Below are positions 17,215 through 26,875 of a stretch of DNA of 64,000 nt, piece after piece. Source of the stretch: an uncultured Clostridia bacterium (GTDB taxonomy: Bacteria > Bacillota > Clostridia > Lachnospirales > CAG-274); assembly GCA_944383305.1 (NCBI GenBank), contig CALWOZ010000005.1:1-64000 (forward strand). Reading direction: 5' to 3'. Position 1 is the stretch's first letter; each line of letters starts with the position of its first letter. A program made the position numbers and the translations under genes. The notes under the pieces were generated by a model. That model searched no databases. It was not told where the DNA came from and saw only the letters and a list, made by a program, of their open reading frames with translations.

Positions 17215-18384
17215 ATGAATAGCCGTGAACTTATGAAAGCTTTACAGCTAATAGAAAAACAAAGAGGAATAGATAGAGAAGAAATTTTTCAAGCAATAGA
17301 AAATTCTTTAATATCTGCGTGTAAAAAGAACTTTGGAACGTCACAAAATATTAAAGTTGATATGAATAGAGAAACAGGTGAGGTTACTGTTTATGCTCAA
17401 AAAGAAGTTACAGAAGATGTTTATGATGGATTTTTAGAAATATCTCTTGAAGAAGCTAAAGAAATAAATCCTAATTATGAATATGGAGATATAGTTGATA
17501 TTCAAGTAACACCTCGTGACTTTGGACGTATATCTGCTCAGGCTGCTAAACAAGTTGTTGTACAAAAATTTAGAGAAGCAGAAAGAGAAAAATTATATAA
17601 TGAATTTGTCGTTAAACAAAATGATATAGACACAGGTATAATAAGAAGAATAGAAAATAAAAATATAGTAGTATCACTTGGTAAGATAGATGCTATTATC
17701 CCACCAAAAGAACAAGTCCCAACAGAAGAATATAATGTTCACGATAGACTTAAAGTATATATATTAAATGTTAGAAAAACAACAAAAGGAGCTCAAATAA
17801 CAGCTTCAAGAACACACTTTGAACTTGTAAAAAGACTTTTTGAACTTGAAGTACCAGAGGTATATGACGGAACAGTAGAAATAAAAGGATTAGTTAGAGA
17901 AGCAGGGTCAAGGACTAAAATGGCAGTATTTTCTAAAAATAGTGATGTAGATGCTATTGGAGCTTGTATAGGTAATAATGGTAATAGAGTAGCTGTCATA
18001 ATAAATGAACTTAGAGGCGAAAAAATAGACATTTTAAATTGGAGCGAAGACCCAAAAATTTATATAACAGAGGCTTTAAAACCTTGTAAGGTGTTAGCTT
18101 TAGAATTATGTGAAGAAGAAAAGGCAGCTAAAGTAGTTGTTCCAGATGACCAACTTTCTCTTGCTATTGGTAAAGAAGGTCAAAATGTTAGATTAGCAGC
18201 TAGACTTACTGGTTGGAAAATAGACATTAAAAATGAAACTCAAGCAAAAGCTACAAATTTTATAGATTTTGATAATAAAGAAGTATATATTGTAGATAAA
18301 AATGCAAATAATACAGAAGAGAGTATAAAACTTGACGAAGATAATTTAGATAATATAGACAATTTAGAAGATATAGAAGAATAG
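17215..18384 (+). CDS. nusA: Transcription termination/antitermination factor NusA
   Basis: NusA binds RNA polymerase and modulates pausing and termination. The 389 residues show the N-terminal polymerase-binding domain (1-125), an S1 domain (about 133-200) and two KH domains (about 205-345), with GNNGNRV and GKEGQNVRLAARL as the RNA-contacting GxxG motifs. The acidic tail (350-389) is typical of Firmicutes; the AR repeats of proteobacteria are absent. The ribosome site AAGGAGG is strong. Confidence 0.97.
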   Translation: MNSRELMKALQLIEKQRGIDREEIFQAIENSLISACKKNFGTSQNIKVDMNRETGEVTVYAQKEVTEDVYDGFLEISLEEAKEINPNYEYGDIVDIQVTPRDFGRISAQAAKQVVVQKFREAEREKLYNEFVVKQNDIDTGIIRRIENKNIVVSLGKIDAIIPPKEQVPTEEYNVHDRLKVYILNVRKTTKGAQITASRTHFELVKRLFELEVPEVYDGTVEIKGLVREAGSRTKMAVFSKNSDVDAIGACIGNNGNRVAVIINELRGEKIDILNWSEDPKIYITEALKPCKVLALELCEEEKAAKVVVPDDQLSLAIGKEGQNVRLAARLTGWKIDIKNETQAKATNFIDFDNKEVYIVDKNANNTEESIKLDEDNLDNIDNLEDIEE

Positions 18385-18394
18385 GAGGATATAT

Positions 18395-18664
18395 ATGATT
18401 AAAAAAAAGGTTCCTCTTAGAAAATGTACTGGTTGTCAACAAATGAAAGAAAAAAAAGAACTTATTAGAGTTGTAAGAACAGATGAAGATCAATATTATA
18501 TAGATTTGACAGGCAAAATGTCAGGACGTGGAGCCTATATATGTAAAAGTATAGAATGTTTTGAAAAGGCTTTTAAATCAAAAGGGCTAGAACGTTCTTT
18601 TAAAGCCACTATACCAAAAGATATATATGAAAAACTTAAAAGTGAGTTGATTTTAGATGAATAG
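18395..18664 (+). CDS. rnpM: RNase P modulator RnpM (YlxR, DUF448)
   Basis: This 89-residue RNA-binding protein carries the family signature RKCTGCQ...KKELIRVVR and GRGAYIC near the middle. In B. subtilis the homologue binds and modulates the RNase P RNA. It starts 10 bases after nusA with an AGGAGG site. Its stop lies inside the next gene, overlapping it by 8 bases. Confidence 0.93.
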   Translation: MIKKKVPLRKCTGCQQMKEKKELIRVVRTDEDQYYIDLTGKMSGRGAYICKSIECFEKAFKSKGLERSFKATIPKDIYEKLKSELILDE

Positions 18665-18974
18665 AAAATTATTATCTATGCTTTCTATATGTCAAAAAGC
18701 TGGTAAAATAGTATCAGGTGAGTTTGCCGTAGAAAAGGCTTTGCAAGAAAGAAGCGCCCTATACGTAATAATAGCTAGTGATGCATCAGAAAATACTAAA
18801 AAGAAATTTGAAAACAAAGCTTTTTATTATAAAGTAGAAAGTGTAATATATGGTGAAAAACAACAGCTAAGCCATTGTATAGGTAAGTTTAATAGAGCAG
18901 TATTTGCTATTTTAGATGAAGGATTTTGTAATAAAATAAAGGAATATATAGAAAATGATATAAAACAGGGGTGA
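18657..18974 (+). CDS. L7Ae-family RNA-binding protein YlxQ
   Basis: This 105-residue kink-turn-binding protein of the L7Ae/L30e/S12e family lies in the standard place between rnpM and infB. The start [20 protein letters not shown] and the segment [17 protein letters not shown] match the family. It overlaps rnpM by eight bases, and its last codons provide the ribosome site of infB, so translation is probably coupled. Confidence 0.92.
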   Translation: MNRKLLSMLSICQKAGKIVSGEFAVEKALQERSALYVIIASDASENTKKKFENKAFYYKVESVIYGEKQQLSHCIGKFNRAVFAILDEGFCNKIKEYIENDIKQG

Positions 18975-18979
18975 TTTAT

Positions 18980-21070
18980 TTGGGAAAAATTAGAGTACAC
19001 GAACTTAGAAAAAAAATAAGTGAAACAATCAAAAAAGACATAGAAAATAAAGAACTTATAGAAAAATTATTAGAATTTGGTATAGAAGTAAAAAGTCATT
19101 CTAGCAGTATTGAAGAAAAAGATGCTGACCTTATATTAGAATTTTATGTAGAAGAAAATTCTCCTAAAGAAGAAAAAGAACCAGATGTAGAAATAGCTAG
19201 TATTGATAATAAACAACAAAAGTCTAATAAAAAAGATAAAAAATCTAAGAAGAACAAAAAAGAGGATAAAAAAGAAAAAGAAGATATGATAAATGAAAAT
19301 GTACAAAGTGAAGATGATGATATAAAAATAATACAAATAGAAAAAACTATAACAGTAAAAGAATTGGCAGAAAAATTAAATACAACAAGCTCTGACCTTG
19401 TAATGCGTCTTATGAAAAGAGGCGTAATGGCAAACTTAAATCAAGAAATAGACTTTGAACTTGCATCTTCTATATGTGAAGAATTTGACGTTTTGACAGA
19501 AGAAGCTGAAGAAATAGATATTTTAGAAGAAACATTTAAAGATGACGACGACGATGAAAATCTTACTGAAAGACCACCAGTTGTTGTTGTTATGGGACAC
19601 GTAGACCATGGTAAAACTTCTCTTTTAGACTCTATTAGAAAAAGTCGTGTAACAGAAAAAGAGGCAGGTGGTATAACTCAACATATAGGTGCATATACAG
19701 TATCTATTGATAATAAACCTATTACATTTTTAGATACTCCGGGGCACGAGGCTTTTACTGCTATGCGTATGAGAGGAGCTAGTGTTACAGACATTGCTAT
19801 CCTTGTTGTTGCAGCAGATGACGGTGTTATGCCTCAGACAATAGAGGCTATAAACCACGCAAAAGCAGCTGGAGTTGAAATAATTGTAGCTATAAATAAA
19901 ATAGACAAAGAAAGTGCTAATCCAGACAGAGTTAAACAAGAACTTACAGAATATGGACTTCTTGCTGAGGATTGGGGTGGTGATACTATATGTGTGCCAG
20001 TTTCTGCTGTTAGTAAAGAGGGTATTGACAACCTTTTAGAGATGATTATCCTTGTAGCAGAAATGAAAGAACTTAAAGCTAACCATAACAAAAAGGCTAG
20101 AGGTACTGTCATAGAGGCTAAGCTAGATAAAGGAAGAGGCTCTGTTGCTACTGTGTTAGTACAAAGTGGTACATTAAAAGTAGGTGACCCAGTTGTAGCT
20201 GGCTCTACTTATGGTAAAATAAGAGCTATGATGAATGATAAGGGACAAAAAGTAAAATCAGCAGGACCTTCTATACCAGTTGAAATTTTAGGTCTTAGCG
20301 AAGTACCATCGGCTGGAGATAGTTTTTATGTAGCTAAAAGTGATAAACAAGCAAGACAAGTTGCAGAGGCTGTTATAGCCAAAGATAGAGTGGATATGAT
20401 TAAATCAACTCCACAAAAAGTGTCTTTAGATGATTTATTTACACAAATACAATCTGGTAATATGAAAGAACTTAATATTGTTATTAAAGCCGATGTGCAA
20501 GGCTCTGTGGAAGCAGTACGTTCAAGCCTTGAAAAGCTATCTAACGAAGAGGTAAGAATAAGAACTATTCACGGTGGTGTTGGTGCTATTACAGAATCTG
20601 ACGTTATGCTTGCTAGTGCATCTAATGCTATTATTATAGGATTTAATGTAAGACCTGAAAATACAGCTAAATCAGTAGCAGAAGACCAAAAAGTAGATGT
20701 TAGATTATATCGTGTAATATATAATGCAATAGAAGATATAAACTCAGCTATGAAAGGTCTGTTAGACCCAGTTTATGAAGAAAAAGTTATAGGTCACGCT
20801 GAAATTAGACAAATCTTTAAAGCATCAGGTGTTGGTACTATTGGTGGTTCTTATGTAACCGATGGTAAAATTATTAGAAACTCTCAAGTTAGAATAATAA
20901 GAAATGGTATAGTTGTATATGAAGGAGAACTTGCAGCCCTTAGAAGATTTAAAGACGATGTAAAAGAAGTAAACTCAGGATATGAGTGTGGACTTTTATT
21001 TAATAAATTTAATGATATAAAAGAAGGGGATCAAGTAGAAGCATTTATTATGGAACAAATCCCTCAATAA
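18980..21070 (+). CDS. infB: Translation initiation factor IF-2
   Basis: IF-2 is the GTPase that brings initiator tRNA to the ribosome. The start used is TTG at 18980, giving the usual MGKIRVHEL opening. The longer GTG frame from 18971 begins inside the AGGGGTGA ribosome site. A lysine/glutamate-rich linker (about 55-115) and an IF2-N domain precede the G domain, with GHVDHGKTS (G1), DTPGHEAF (G3) and NKIDK (G4), then three beta-barrel/alpha domains to the C-terminus. At about 696 residues it is a compact form of the factor. Confidence 0.97.
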   Translation: MGKIRVHELRKKISETIKKDIENKELIEKLLEFGIEVKSHSSSIEEKDADLILEFYVEENSPKEEKEPDVEIASIDNKQQKSNKKDKKSKKNKKEDKKEKEDMINENVQSEDDDIKIIQIEKTITVKELAEKLNTTSSDLVMRLMKRGVMANLNQEIDFELASSICEEFDVLTEEAEEIDILEETFKDDDDDENLTERPPVVVVMGHVDHGKTSLLDSIRKSRVTEKEAGGITQHIGAYTVSIDNKPITFLDTPGHEAFTAMRMRGASVTDIAILVVAADDGVMPQTIEAINHAKAAGVEIIVAINKIDKESANPDRVKQELTEYGLLAEDWGGDTICVPVSAVSKEGIDNLLEMIILVAEMKELKANHNKKARGTVIEAKLDKGRGSVATVLVQSGTLKVGDPVVAGSTYGKIRAMMNDKGQKVKSAGPSIPVEILGLSEVPSAGDSFYVAKSDKQARQVAEAVIAKDRVDMIKSTPQKVSLDDLFTQIQSGNMKELNIVIKADVQGSVEAVRSSLEKLSNEEVRIRTIHGGVGAITESDVMLASASNAIIIGFNVRPENTAKSVAEDQKVDVRLYRVIYNAIEDINSAMKGLLDPVYEEKVIGHAEIRQIFKASGVGTIGGSYVTDGKIIRNSQVRIIRNGIVVYEGELAALRRFKDDVKEVNSGYECGLLFNKFNDIKEGDQVEAFIMEQIPQ

Positions 21071-21082
21071 AGGAATGATTTT

Positions 21083-21436
21083 ATGAAAAATAATACAAGA
21101 ATGATAAGAATAAATGATGAGATAAAAAGAGAATTATCTGAAATAATTAGAACAGAACTTAAAGACCCTCGTATTGGCGTTATGACAAGTGTTTTAAAAG
21201 TAGAAACAACTAATGACTTAAAATATTGTAAAGTTTATATTAGTGTCTTAGGCGATGAACACCAAAAAGAAGAAGTTATTAAAGGGCTTAAAAATGCTAG
21301 TGGATTTATTAGAAAACAGGTAGCTATGAGAATTAATTTAAGAAATACACCTGAATTTAAGTTTGAACTTGATGATTCTCTTGAATATAGTATAAGAATA
21401 TCAAAATTAATAGATGAGGTAAATAAAGGTGAATAA
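21083..21436 (+). CDS. rbfA: 30S ribosome-binding factor RbfA
   Basis: RbfA is a KH-fold protein needed for 16S rRNA 5'-end maturation. The 117 residues contain the family phrases ELKDPRIGVMTSVLKVE and RKQVAMRINLRNTPEFKF. It starts 12 bases after infB with an AAAGGA site and overlaps the next gene by eight bases. Confidence 0.95.
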   Translation: MKNNTRMIRINDEIKRELSEIIRTELKDPRIGVMTSVLKVETTNDLKYCKVYISVLGDEHQKEEVIKGLKNASGFIRKQVAMRINLRNTPEFKFELDDSLEYSIRISKLIDEVNKGE

Positions 21437-22388
21437 TATTTATAAAGATATAGAACCATTTATTAAACAAATAGAAAATAGTAAAAACATAGCAATAGCT
21501 GGACATATAGCACCAGATGGAGATGCAATAGCTGCATCTTTAAGCCTTGCTATGACTATACAAAAAATGGGCAAAAATCCTGTTATATTATTAGAAAATT
21601 ATGTAGACACATATAATTATTTAAAAGGACACCATATGGTGTTTAAAGGTGATTATGACACTTTAAATATAGATTTATTTATTAGTGTAGATTGTGGTGA
21701 CATAGAAAGATTAGGAAAAGCAAAACCTATTTTTGAAAAAGCAAAAAATACAGTTAATATAGACCACCACATTAGTAATAATAACTTTGGAGAGTTAAAT
21801 ATAGTAAATCCAAAAGCATCTTCTACTTCAGAGATTATATTTGAAATAGTAAATCATATAGGAATAATAGATTTAGACATAGCTACTGCTATTTATACAG
21901 GCATAGTTTTTGATACTTGTGGATTTAAACATAAATCAACTGGTAAAAGAACTCATCAGATAGCTAGTGAACTTATAGAAATAGGTGTAGATAACTCTAT
22001 GGTACATACCCAACTGTTATATACCCATACATTAGCTAATAGTAGACTTTTAGCTAAAACTATCCAAAACATATATATTGAAAATGATATAGCTATATCT
22101 ACTCTTACTAAAAATGAAATACTAGAAGAATGTAAAGCTTCATATGAAGATTTAGAAGGTATATCTGGATATTTAGTAGATATAAAAGGTATAAATGTTG
22201 GAGTATTTTTATATGAAAAAAGAGATGGGTCTTTAAAAGTAAGCTTTAGGTCTAAAACTATTGATGTGAATAAAATAGCAAGTAGTTTTGGTGGTGGAGG
22301 ACATATTTTAGCTAGTGGTGCTACTATTACTAATATGTCATTAGAACAAGCTAAAGAAACTATTTTAGAAAAAATTAAAAATGTATAA
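21429..22388 (+). CDS. nrnA: DHH-family nanoRNase / pAp phosphatase
   Basis: This 319-residue phosphoesterase degrades very short RNAs and dephosphorylates 3'-phosphoadenosine 5'-phosphate in Bacillus-type relatives. It has the DHH domain (GHIAPDGDA near residue 30, VDCGD near 90, NIDHHISN near 113) and the C-terminal DHHA1 domain ending in FGGGGHILASGA. It starts with GTG inside the end of rbfA, so the two are translationally coupled. The order rbfA-nrnA-truB is standard in Clostridia. Confidence 0.92.
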   Translation: MNNIYKDIEPFIKQIENSKNIAIAGHIAPDGDAIAASLSLAMTIQKMGKNPVILLENYVDTYNYLKGHHMVFKGDYDTLNIDLFISVDCGDIERLGKAKPIFEKAKNTVNIDHHISNNNFGELNIVNPKASSTSEIIFEIVNHIGIIDLDIATAIYTGIVFDTCGFKHKSTGKRTHQIASELIEIGVDNSMVHTQLLYTHTLANSRLLAKTIQNIYIENDIAISTLTKNEILEECKASYEDLEGISGYLVDIKGINVGVFLYEKRDGSLKVSFRSKTIDVNKIASSFGGGGHILASGATITNMSLEQAKETILEKIKNV

Positions 22389-22410
22389 TTTATAAAGAAA
22401 GATGATAAAT

Positions 22411-23310
22411 ATGGAAAATATATCTGGCGTTATAAATATATATAAAGAAAAAGGCTTTACTTCTCACGATGTCGTAAACATTGTGAGAAAAAAGCTAGGT
22501 AAAATAAAAACAGGACATACCGGTACATTAGACCCAGATGCTATGGGAGTTTTGCCTATATGTATAGGAAAAGCAACTAAATTATCCGAATATATAGCAT
22601 CTTCTATAAAAGAATATAAAGCTATTGTAACACTTGGTAAAACTACTACTACACAAGATAGCTCAGGAGATATTATAGAAGAAAAACTTGTTAATTGTAG
22701 TAGGGAAGATATAAAAAATGTAGTATCTAAATTTAAAGGAGAAATAATGCAAACTCCTCCTATGTACTCTGCTATAAAAATAAACGGAAAAAAGCTTTAT
22801 GAATTAGCTAGAGAAGGCAAAGAAATAGAACGTAAACAAAGAAAAATAACTATACATAATATAGAAATAAATAGATTTATAGATAATGAAAACTTTGAAA
22901 TTACAGTTTTATGTTCTAAAGGAACTTATATAAGAACTTTATGTAATGACATAGGTAAATCCCTTGGATGTGGGGCATATATGAGCTATCTTTTAAGAAC
23001 TAGAACAGGTAATTTTTATTTAGATAATGCTATAAAGCTTGAAGATATAGACAGAGTATTAGAAAACAATAATATAAAAGATATAATGATACCTATGGAA
23101 CAAGTTTTATCAGATTATAATAAATTTATTGTTACAAAAAATGGTAATAAGTTTTTATATAATGGTAATAAAATAAGTTTTAACTATATACAAAATAAAA
23201 AAGATTTAAAACAAAATGAAAAAATAATTATATATGATGAAGACAACAATCTTATTGGTATATATGTTGTTTTAATAGACTGTATAAAGCCTTTAACTAT
23301 GTTAATATAG
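22411..23310 (+). CDS. truB: tRNA pseudouridine-55 synthase
   Basis: TruB makes the universal pseudouridine in the T loop of tRNA. The opening GVINIYKEKGFTSHDVV is typical, and the catalytic aspartate lies in GHTGTLDPDAMG. A C-terminal PUA-like part (about 230-299) is present. The start at 22411 fits the family length better than the in-frame ATG at 22402. No ribF follows directly, unlike in relatives; ribF lies 1.7 kb further on. Confidence 0.94.
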   Translation: MENISGVINIYKEKGFTSHDVVNIVRKKLGKIKTGHTGTLDPDAMGVLPICIGKATKLSEYIASSIKEYKAIVTLGKTTTTQDSSGDIIEEKLVNCSREDIKNVVSKFKGEIMQTPPMYSAIKINGKKLYELAREGKEIERKQRKITIHNIEINRFIDNENFEITVLCSKGTYIRTLCNDIGKSLGCGAYMSYLLRTRTGNFYLDNAIKLEDIDRVLENNNIKDIMIPMEQVLSDYNKFIVTKNGNKFLYNGNKISFNYIQNKKDLKQNEKIIIYDEDNNLIGIYVVLIDCIKPLTMLI

Positions 23311-23543
23311 CTTTAAACATTTATATAAATATAAAATACCAATATAAAAATAATAAACTAAAATGATAACTAACTTTAATAAATAGGTGGTTTTTATTTA
23401 TAATTATACAATTTATGATATTTTATAAAATATTTTTTCAGGATTTTATTTATTTTATTGGTATTTTATAGATTTTATTATATAGAGTATAAGCTATATA
23501 ATTTAAGTAAGAATAATAGCTTTGATTTAATATGAGTTTTAAA

Positions 23544-23583
23544 TATTAAAAAGTGCGTAGTAATTACTACGCACTTTTTAATA
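23544..23583. terminator. Perfect 40-base palindrome, bidirectional terminator
   Basis: Twenty bases from 23544 are repeated as exact reverse complement to 23583, with core AAAAAGTGCGTAGTAA and no loop in the DNA. As RNA it gives a GC-containing stem with T runs on both strands. It lies between the convergent truB and cupin genes. The remaining 230 bases after truB are AT-rich with nothing else evident, apart from a short direct repeat containing AAAAAACTAAT near 23600 and 23640. Confidence 0.8.
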
Positions 23584-23662
23584 CTAAAGCATAAAGCACT
23601 AAAAAACTAATATTTTGTTTATTTTAACACTAAAGCATTAAAAAACTAATTAATTTTCATTT

Positions 23663-24019
23663 TTAATTGTGCATAATGCCGTCTTCCATAGTATATTGTT
23701 CAAGTGAATTTTCTTTTACCTGAATACAAATAAAGCTAATTGGTTCATCATCTGATGCAAAAAATTGACGTTGACCTTGAGGAGAGATACGAATCCAATC
23801 ACCTGATATAAGTTCAATAGTTTCTCCATCTACAACTGCTTTTCCTTTGCCTGAAAGAATAAAATAGATTTCTTCGTTATTTTTGTGAGAATGAACAAAA
23901 GGGACACAGGTTCCAGCTGGAAGATTATTGATACTTATCTCTGCTCCTGTTAATGATAGCTTATCGTGAAGCTCTGTTCTTGAATCTTGTGATATACTAA
24001 CTTTGTTATAATTTTTCAT
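23663..24019 (-). CDS. Cupin-domain protein
   Basis: This protein of about 118 residues has a single small beta-barrel cupin. The first cupin motif is GTCVPFVHSHKNNEEIYFIL, with two histidines and a glutamate for metal binding, and the second motif includes GDWIRISPQGQRQF. An in-frame ATG at 24040 lies before the ribosome site AGGAGGT; the start at 24019 is correctly placed. It is transcribed from a promoter just downstream of an Rrf2-type regulator gene, with paired operators. Similar proteins are found in stress or sugar contexts; the function is not known. Confidence 0.82.
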   Translation of the reverse strand: MKNYNKVSISQDSRTELHDKLSLTGAEISINNLPAGTCVPFVHSHKNNEEIYFILSGKGKAVVDGETIELISGDWIRISPQGQRQFFASDDEPISFICIQVKENSLEQYTMEDGIMHN

Positions 24020-24044
24020 TTTATCTACCTCCTGATACATTTTA

Positions 24045-24107
24045 ATGTAATAATCATTGTTACAATAAAATTATATCAAAGTTTAATTGTAATGTCAATA
24101 GTTACAA
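24045..24107 (-). promoter_or_regulatory. Cupin promoter flanked by two matching operators
   Basis: On the minus strand TTGACA (24093-24098) and TATAAT (24070-24075) are 17 bases apart. Two inverted repeats share one layout, (A/T)TGTAA-N9-TTACAA. One spans 24045-24065, past the -10 box. The other spans 24087-24107 and covers the -35 box. Their like positions are 42 bases apart, four helical turns. The adjacent Rrf2-type repressor is the obvious candidate to bind them. Confidence 0.75.
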
Positions 24108-24530
24108 CAAATTTTCTATATCTTTTCTTATATCTTCAAGTGTAATAGAAGCAAGCTCTTTTTCCATAGCACTTTGGATTCTCTCTAACTTATCATCCAT
24201 AATCAAATGAATATTTTGTCCAACAGGGCATTTTACATTGGGATTTTCGTGAAAATTGAATAAACCTTTGCTATCTATACAATCTACAGCGTGATAAATA
24301 TCTAAAAAACTAATTTCATTTAGTGGCTTTGCAATAGATGCGCCTCCAGAACCTCTTGCAACCTCCGCAATTCCCGCAACTTTTAACTGTCCAAGTATCT
24401 TACGAATAATAACTGGATTAACATTTGTGCTACTGGCAAGAAAATCACTAGTTATTTTATAGTTATCCTTAAATGTATCGATACACACCAGTATATGCAC
24501 AGCTAGAGTAAATCTGCTTGAAATTTGCAT
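24102..24530 (-). CDS. Rrf2-family transcriptional regulator, YwnA-like
   Basis: This 142-residue winged-helix repressor has the family opening MQISSRFTLAVHILVCI and the recognition segment NPVIIRKILGQLKVAGI, followed by the wing RGSGGASIAKPL. It has only two cysteines after the wing (CIDS and KCPVGQ) in place of the three-cysteine Fe-S cluster of IscR/NsrR, so it probably senses something other than an Fe-S cluster. The ribosome site is GGAGGAAGGA. It probably controls the cupin gene immediately downstream through the paired operators. Confidence 0.88.
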   Translation of the reverse strand: MQISSRFTLAVHILVCIDTFKDNYKITSDFLASSTNVNPVIIRKILGQLKVAGIAEVARGSGGASIAKPLNEISFLDIYHAVDCIDSKGLFNFHENPNVKCPVGQNIHLIMDDKLERIQSAMEKELASITLEDIRKDIENLL

Positions 24531-24553
24531 TTGTCCTTCCTCCTTTTATTAGA

Positions 24554-24582
24554 ATTATAACATTAGGGTAGTATAAAATCAA
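24554..24582 (-). promoter_or_regulatory. Promoter of the Rrf2-type regulator gene
   Basis: On the minus strand TTGATT (24577-24582) and TATAAT (24554-24559) are 17 bases apart and about 24 bases upstream of the start codon. No copy of the TTGTAA-N9-TTACAA operator is visible here. Confidence 0.7.
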
Positions 24583-25010
24583 TGATTATAAGAGGAATAT
24601 TAGAATGAATATATTAATTATTAGATAAACTTTTTAAGCAAAATATAATTTTTGTACTAAAGTATATATTTTTAAGGTTTATAAAAGTAAAATTAAAAAT
24701 TTAATATATTAAATAAGTTTTTATAAACATAGAACCAATAAATAGAATTTTTATAACAATTAATATTAGGGTTTATTTATCCATAATATATTATATAAAT
24801 AACAATATAGACAATTAAATATGAAATATATAGACAAAAGATAAAAAATATAATAAAATACAAATTAAGATATTAAAAATAATAAATTTTTTTAGTATTA
24901 GAATTGTACTAAAAAGTGTAAAATAAAGATAAAATTATAAATTGAAAAATAAAAAACCTTAAAATACACCATATAAAAGGATATGACAAAGAATTTTTAA
25001 GAGGTGAAAT
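24583..25010. other. AT-rich gap before ribF
   Basis: About 430 bases of A/T-dominated sequence hold no gene. The only structure seen is an inverted repeat, TTTTTAGTA/TACTAAAAA (24889-24915), with a nine-base loop. The promoter of ribF must be in the last 100 bases, but no box stands out. Confidence 0.4.
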
Positions 25011-25955
25011 ATGAACATATTAGATAATTTTAATATTTTTGAACAAGGTGACAAAAAAGAAACAGTTGTTACCATAGGTAATTTTGATGGAATACATATA
25101 GGACATAAAAAACTTATTACTATTACTAAAAAATACGCTTTAGATGAAAATTTAAAATCTGTTGTTATAACTTTTAGTCCCCATCCTTTAGAAATTGTAA
25201 AAAATAAAAGTCCATTTTTTTATATTTTTTCTGAAGAAGAAAAAGATATGGAAATAAAAAAGGAAAATGTAGATTATTTTATAAAATATCCTTTTACTAA
25301 AGATTTTTCTAATGTTAGTCCTGAAGACTTTGTAAACATTTTAATAGAAAAGTTAAATTGTAAAATTCTTGTTGTTGGAGAAGATTATTGTTTTGGTAAA
25401 AATAGAACTGGTAATGTTAATGTCCTTAAAAAAATATGTGAAGAAAAAGGCATAAAAGTTATAAAAATTTCTAATATTGTTATAGATGGAGAAAGAGTAA
25501 GTAGCTCTATTATTAGAGAATGTTTAAACAATAGAAACATTAAAAAGGCAAATCTATTACTTAATAAACCTTATTACATTTTTGGCAAAGTTGTAGAGGG
25601 AAATAAATTAGGAAGAACAATTGGATTTCCTACGGCTAATATTATACCACCAAAAAATAAACTTTTACCACCAGATGGAGTATACATAACAAAAACTAAA
25701 TATAATAATAGAATATATGATAGTATTACTAATATTGGCAAAAATCCAACAGTAAATAATATTGACAGAACAATAGAAACGTATATATTTGATTTTAATC
25801 AAAATTTATATAATCAAAATATTAAAGTATGTTTTTATGATTGGATAAGAGGTGTTAAAAAATTTAATGGCATAGGTGAGCTTAAAGGACAAATAGCTAA
25901 AGATATAAATATTGCTATTAATTTTTTAAAATTAAAAAATAATTCAAATTTTTAA
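25011..25955 (+). CDS. ribF: Bifunctional riboflavin kinase / FAD synthetase
   Basis: This 314-residue enzyme makes FMN and FAD from riboflavin. The N-terminal nucleotidyltransferase domain has TIGNFDGIHIGH (21-32) and the ISSSxIR-like VSSSIIREC. The C-terminal kinase domain has GKVVEGNKLGRTIGFPTAN and GVYITKTKYNN. The ribosome site is AGAGGTGA. It normally follows truB; here a 1.7-kb segment with the rrf2 and cupin genes separates them. Confidence 0.95.
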   Translation: MNILDNFNIFEQGDKKETVVTIGNFDGIHIGHKKLITITKKYALDENLKSVVITFSPHPLEIVKNKSPFFYIFSEEEKDMEIKKENVDYFIKYPFTKDFSNVSPEDFVNILIEKLNCKILVVGEDYCFGKNRTGNVNVLKKICEEKGIKVIKISNIVIDGERVSSSIIRECLNNRNIKKANLLLNKPYYIFGKVVEGNKLGRTIGFPTANIIPPKNKLLPPDGVYITKTKYNNRIYDSITNIGKNPTVNNIDRTIETYIFDFNQNLYNQNIKVCFYDWIRGVKKFNGIGELKGQIAKDINIAINFLKLKNNSNF

Positions 25956-26118
25956 TTATTTATATGAATAAGGTATTTAAACAATATAATAGATTGATTT
26001 TAATATAAGTATTATTTTATATTTATAATATAAATTTTACTCTTGGTGAATATCTTACTTAAAATAGAAAACTAATTCTTAATCAAAAGTATATATATTT
26101 GAAAGGAGTAGTAAGTAT

Positions 26119-26442
26119 ATGGCTTCAAGTGAAAAATATTTACAATTTATTTTAGAACAGCTATCAGAGTTAGAAGATATAACATATAGGAGAATGATGG
26201 GAGAGTTTATTATTTATTATAAAGGGAAAATTATTGGGGGTATATATGACGATAGGCTACTTATAAAACCAGTAAAATCGGCAATATCATATGTTAAAAC
26301 AGCCTCTTATGAACTGCCTTATGAGGGAGCAAAAGAAATGTTATTAATAGATGAGGTTGATAATAAAGAGTTTTTAAAAGGTTTATTTGATACAATGTAT
26401 GATGAATTGCCACAGCCAAAGCCCAAAAATAAAAATAAATAA
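26119..26442 (+). CDS. TfoX/Sxy N-terminal domain protein
   Basis: This 107-residue protein consists of the TfoX_N domain alone, with the typical RRMMGEFIIYYKGKIIGGIYDDRLLIKPV. In gammaproteobacteria the full TfoX controls competence; the stand-alone Firmicutes version has no proven role. The ribosome site is AAAGGAG. It has its own gap on both sides and no evident partner. Confidence 0.85.
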   Translation: MASSEKYLQFILEQLSELEDITYRRMMGEFIIYYKGKIIGGIYDDRLLIKPVKSAISYVKTASYELPYEGAKEMLLIDEVDNKEFLKGLFDTMYDELPQPKPKNKNK

Positions 26443-26592
26443 ATTATATTTTAAATCTATTATGTTGAACTATTTATAATATAAACTTATTAAATATGAA
26501 ATAAAAAGTTTAAAAATAAAAATATTTAGGTAAAAGTGTTATAATTATTAGTTTAATATTGTCATATTTATTTAATTATTTTAAAAAAGTGC

Positions 26593-26621
26593 TTGACATA
26601 TTATTGATATATTGGTATAAT
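26593..26621 (+). promoter_or_regulatory. Promoter of the tRNA cluster
   Basis: TTGACA (26593-26598) and TATAAT (26616-26621) are 17 bases apart, and the first tRNA starts about 20 bases beyond the -10 box. This is close to consensus and suits a strong stable-RNA promoter. Confidence 0.85.
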
Positions 26622-26640
26622 ATGATTTGTTGTTAGATGT

Positions 26641-26713
26641 GGGAGCATAGCTCAGCTGGGAGAGCACTTGCCTTACAAGCAAGGGGTCACAGGTTCGAGC
26701 CCTGTTGTTCCCA
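26641..26713 (+). tRNA. tRNA-Val (anticodon TAC)
   Basis: The 73-base gene folds into a full cloverleaf. The acceptor stem is GGGAGCA/TGTTCCC, the anticodon arm CTTGC-CTTACAA-GCAAG, and the T arm ACAGG-TTCGAGC-CCTGT. The CCA end is not encoded. It differs from the two other valine genes here by one compensated pair in the anticodon stem. Confidence 0.95.
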
Positions 26714-26739
26714 CTATGCTTTTATTAAGCACACATTAT

Positions 26740-26812
26740 GGGAGCATAGCTCAGCTGGGAGAGCACCTGCCTTACAAGCAGGGGGTCACAGGTTCGAGCC
26801 CTGTTGTTCCCA
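26740..26812 (+). tRNA. tRNA-Val (anticodon TAC), duplicate unit 1
   Basis: The cloverleaf is as in the first valine gene but with anticodon stem CCTGC/GCAGG. It is identical to the gene at 26955 and opens the first copy of a 210-base tandem duplication. Confidence 0.95.
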
Positions 26813-26875
26813 CTTTTATAAAAACCTTCTCTTTTAATTATAGAAGTGAGATATATTATATCTACTTCTAAATTT

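Noticed and set aside
24889-24915. TTTTTAGTA/TACTAAAAA inverted repeat before ribF
   Set aside because: Similar to the repeat hairpin stem, but with a nine-base loop and no other repeat block; it may be chance in AT-rich DNA.
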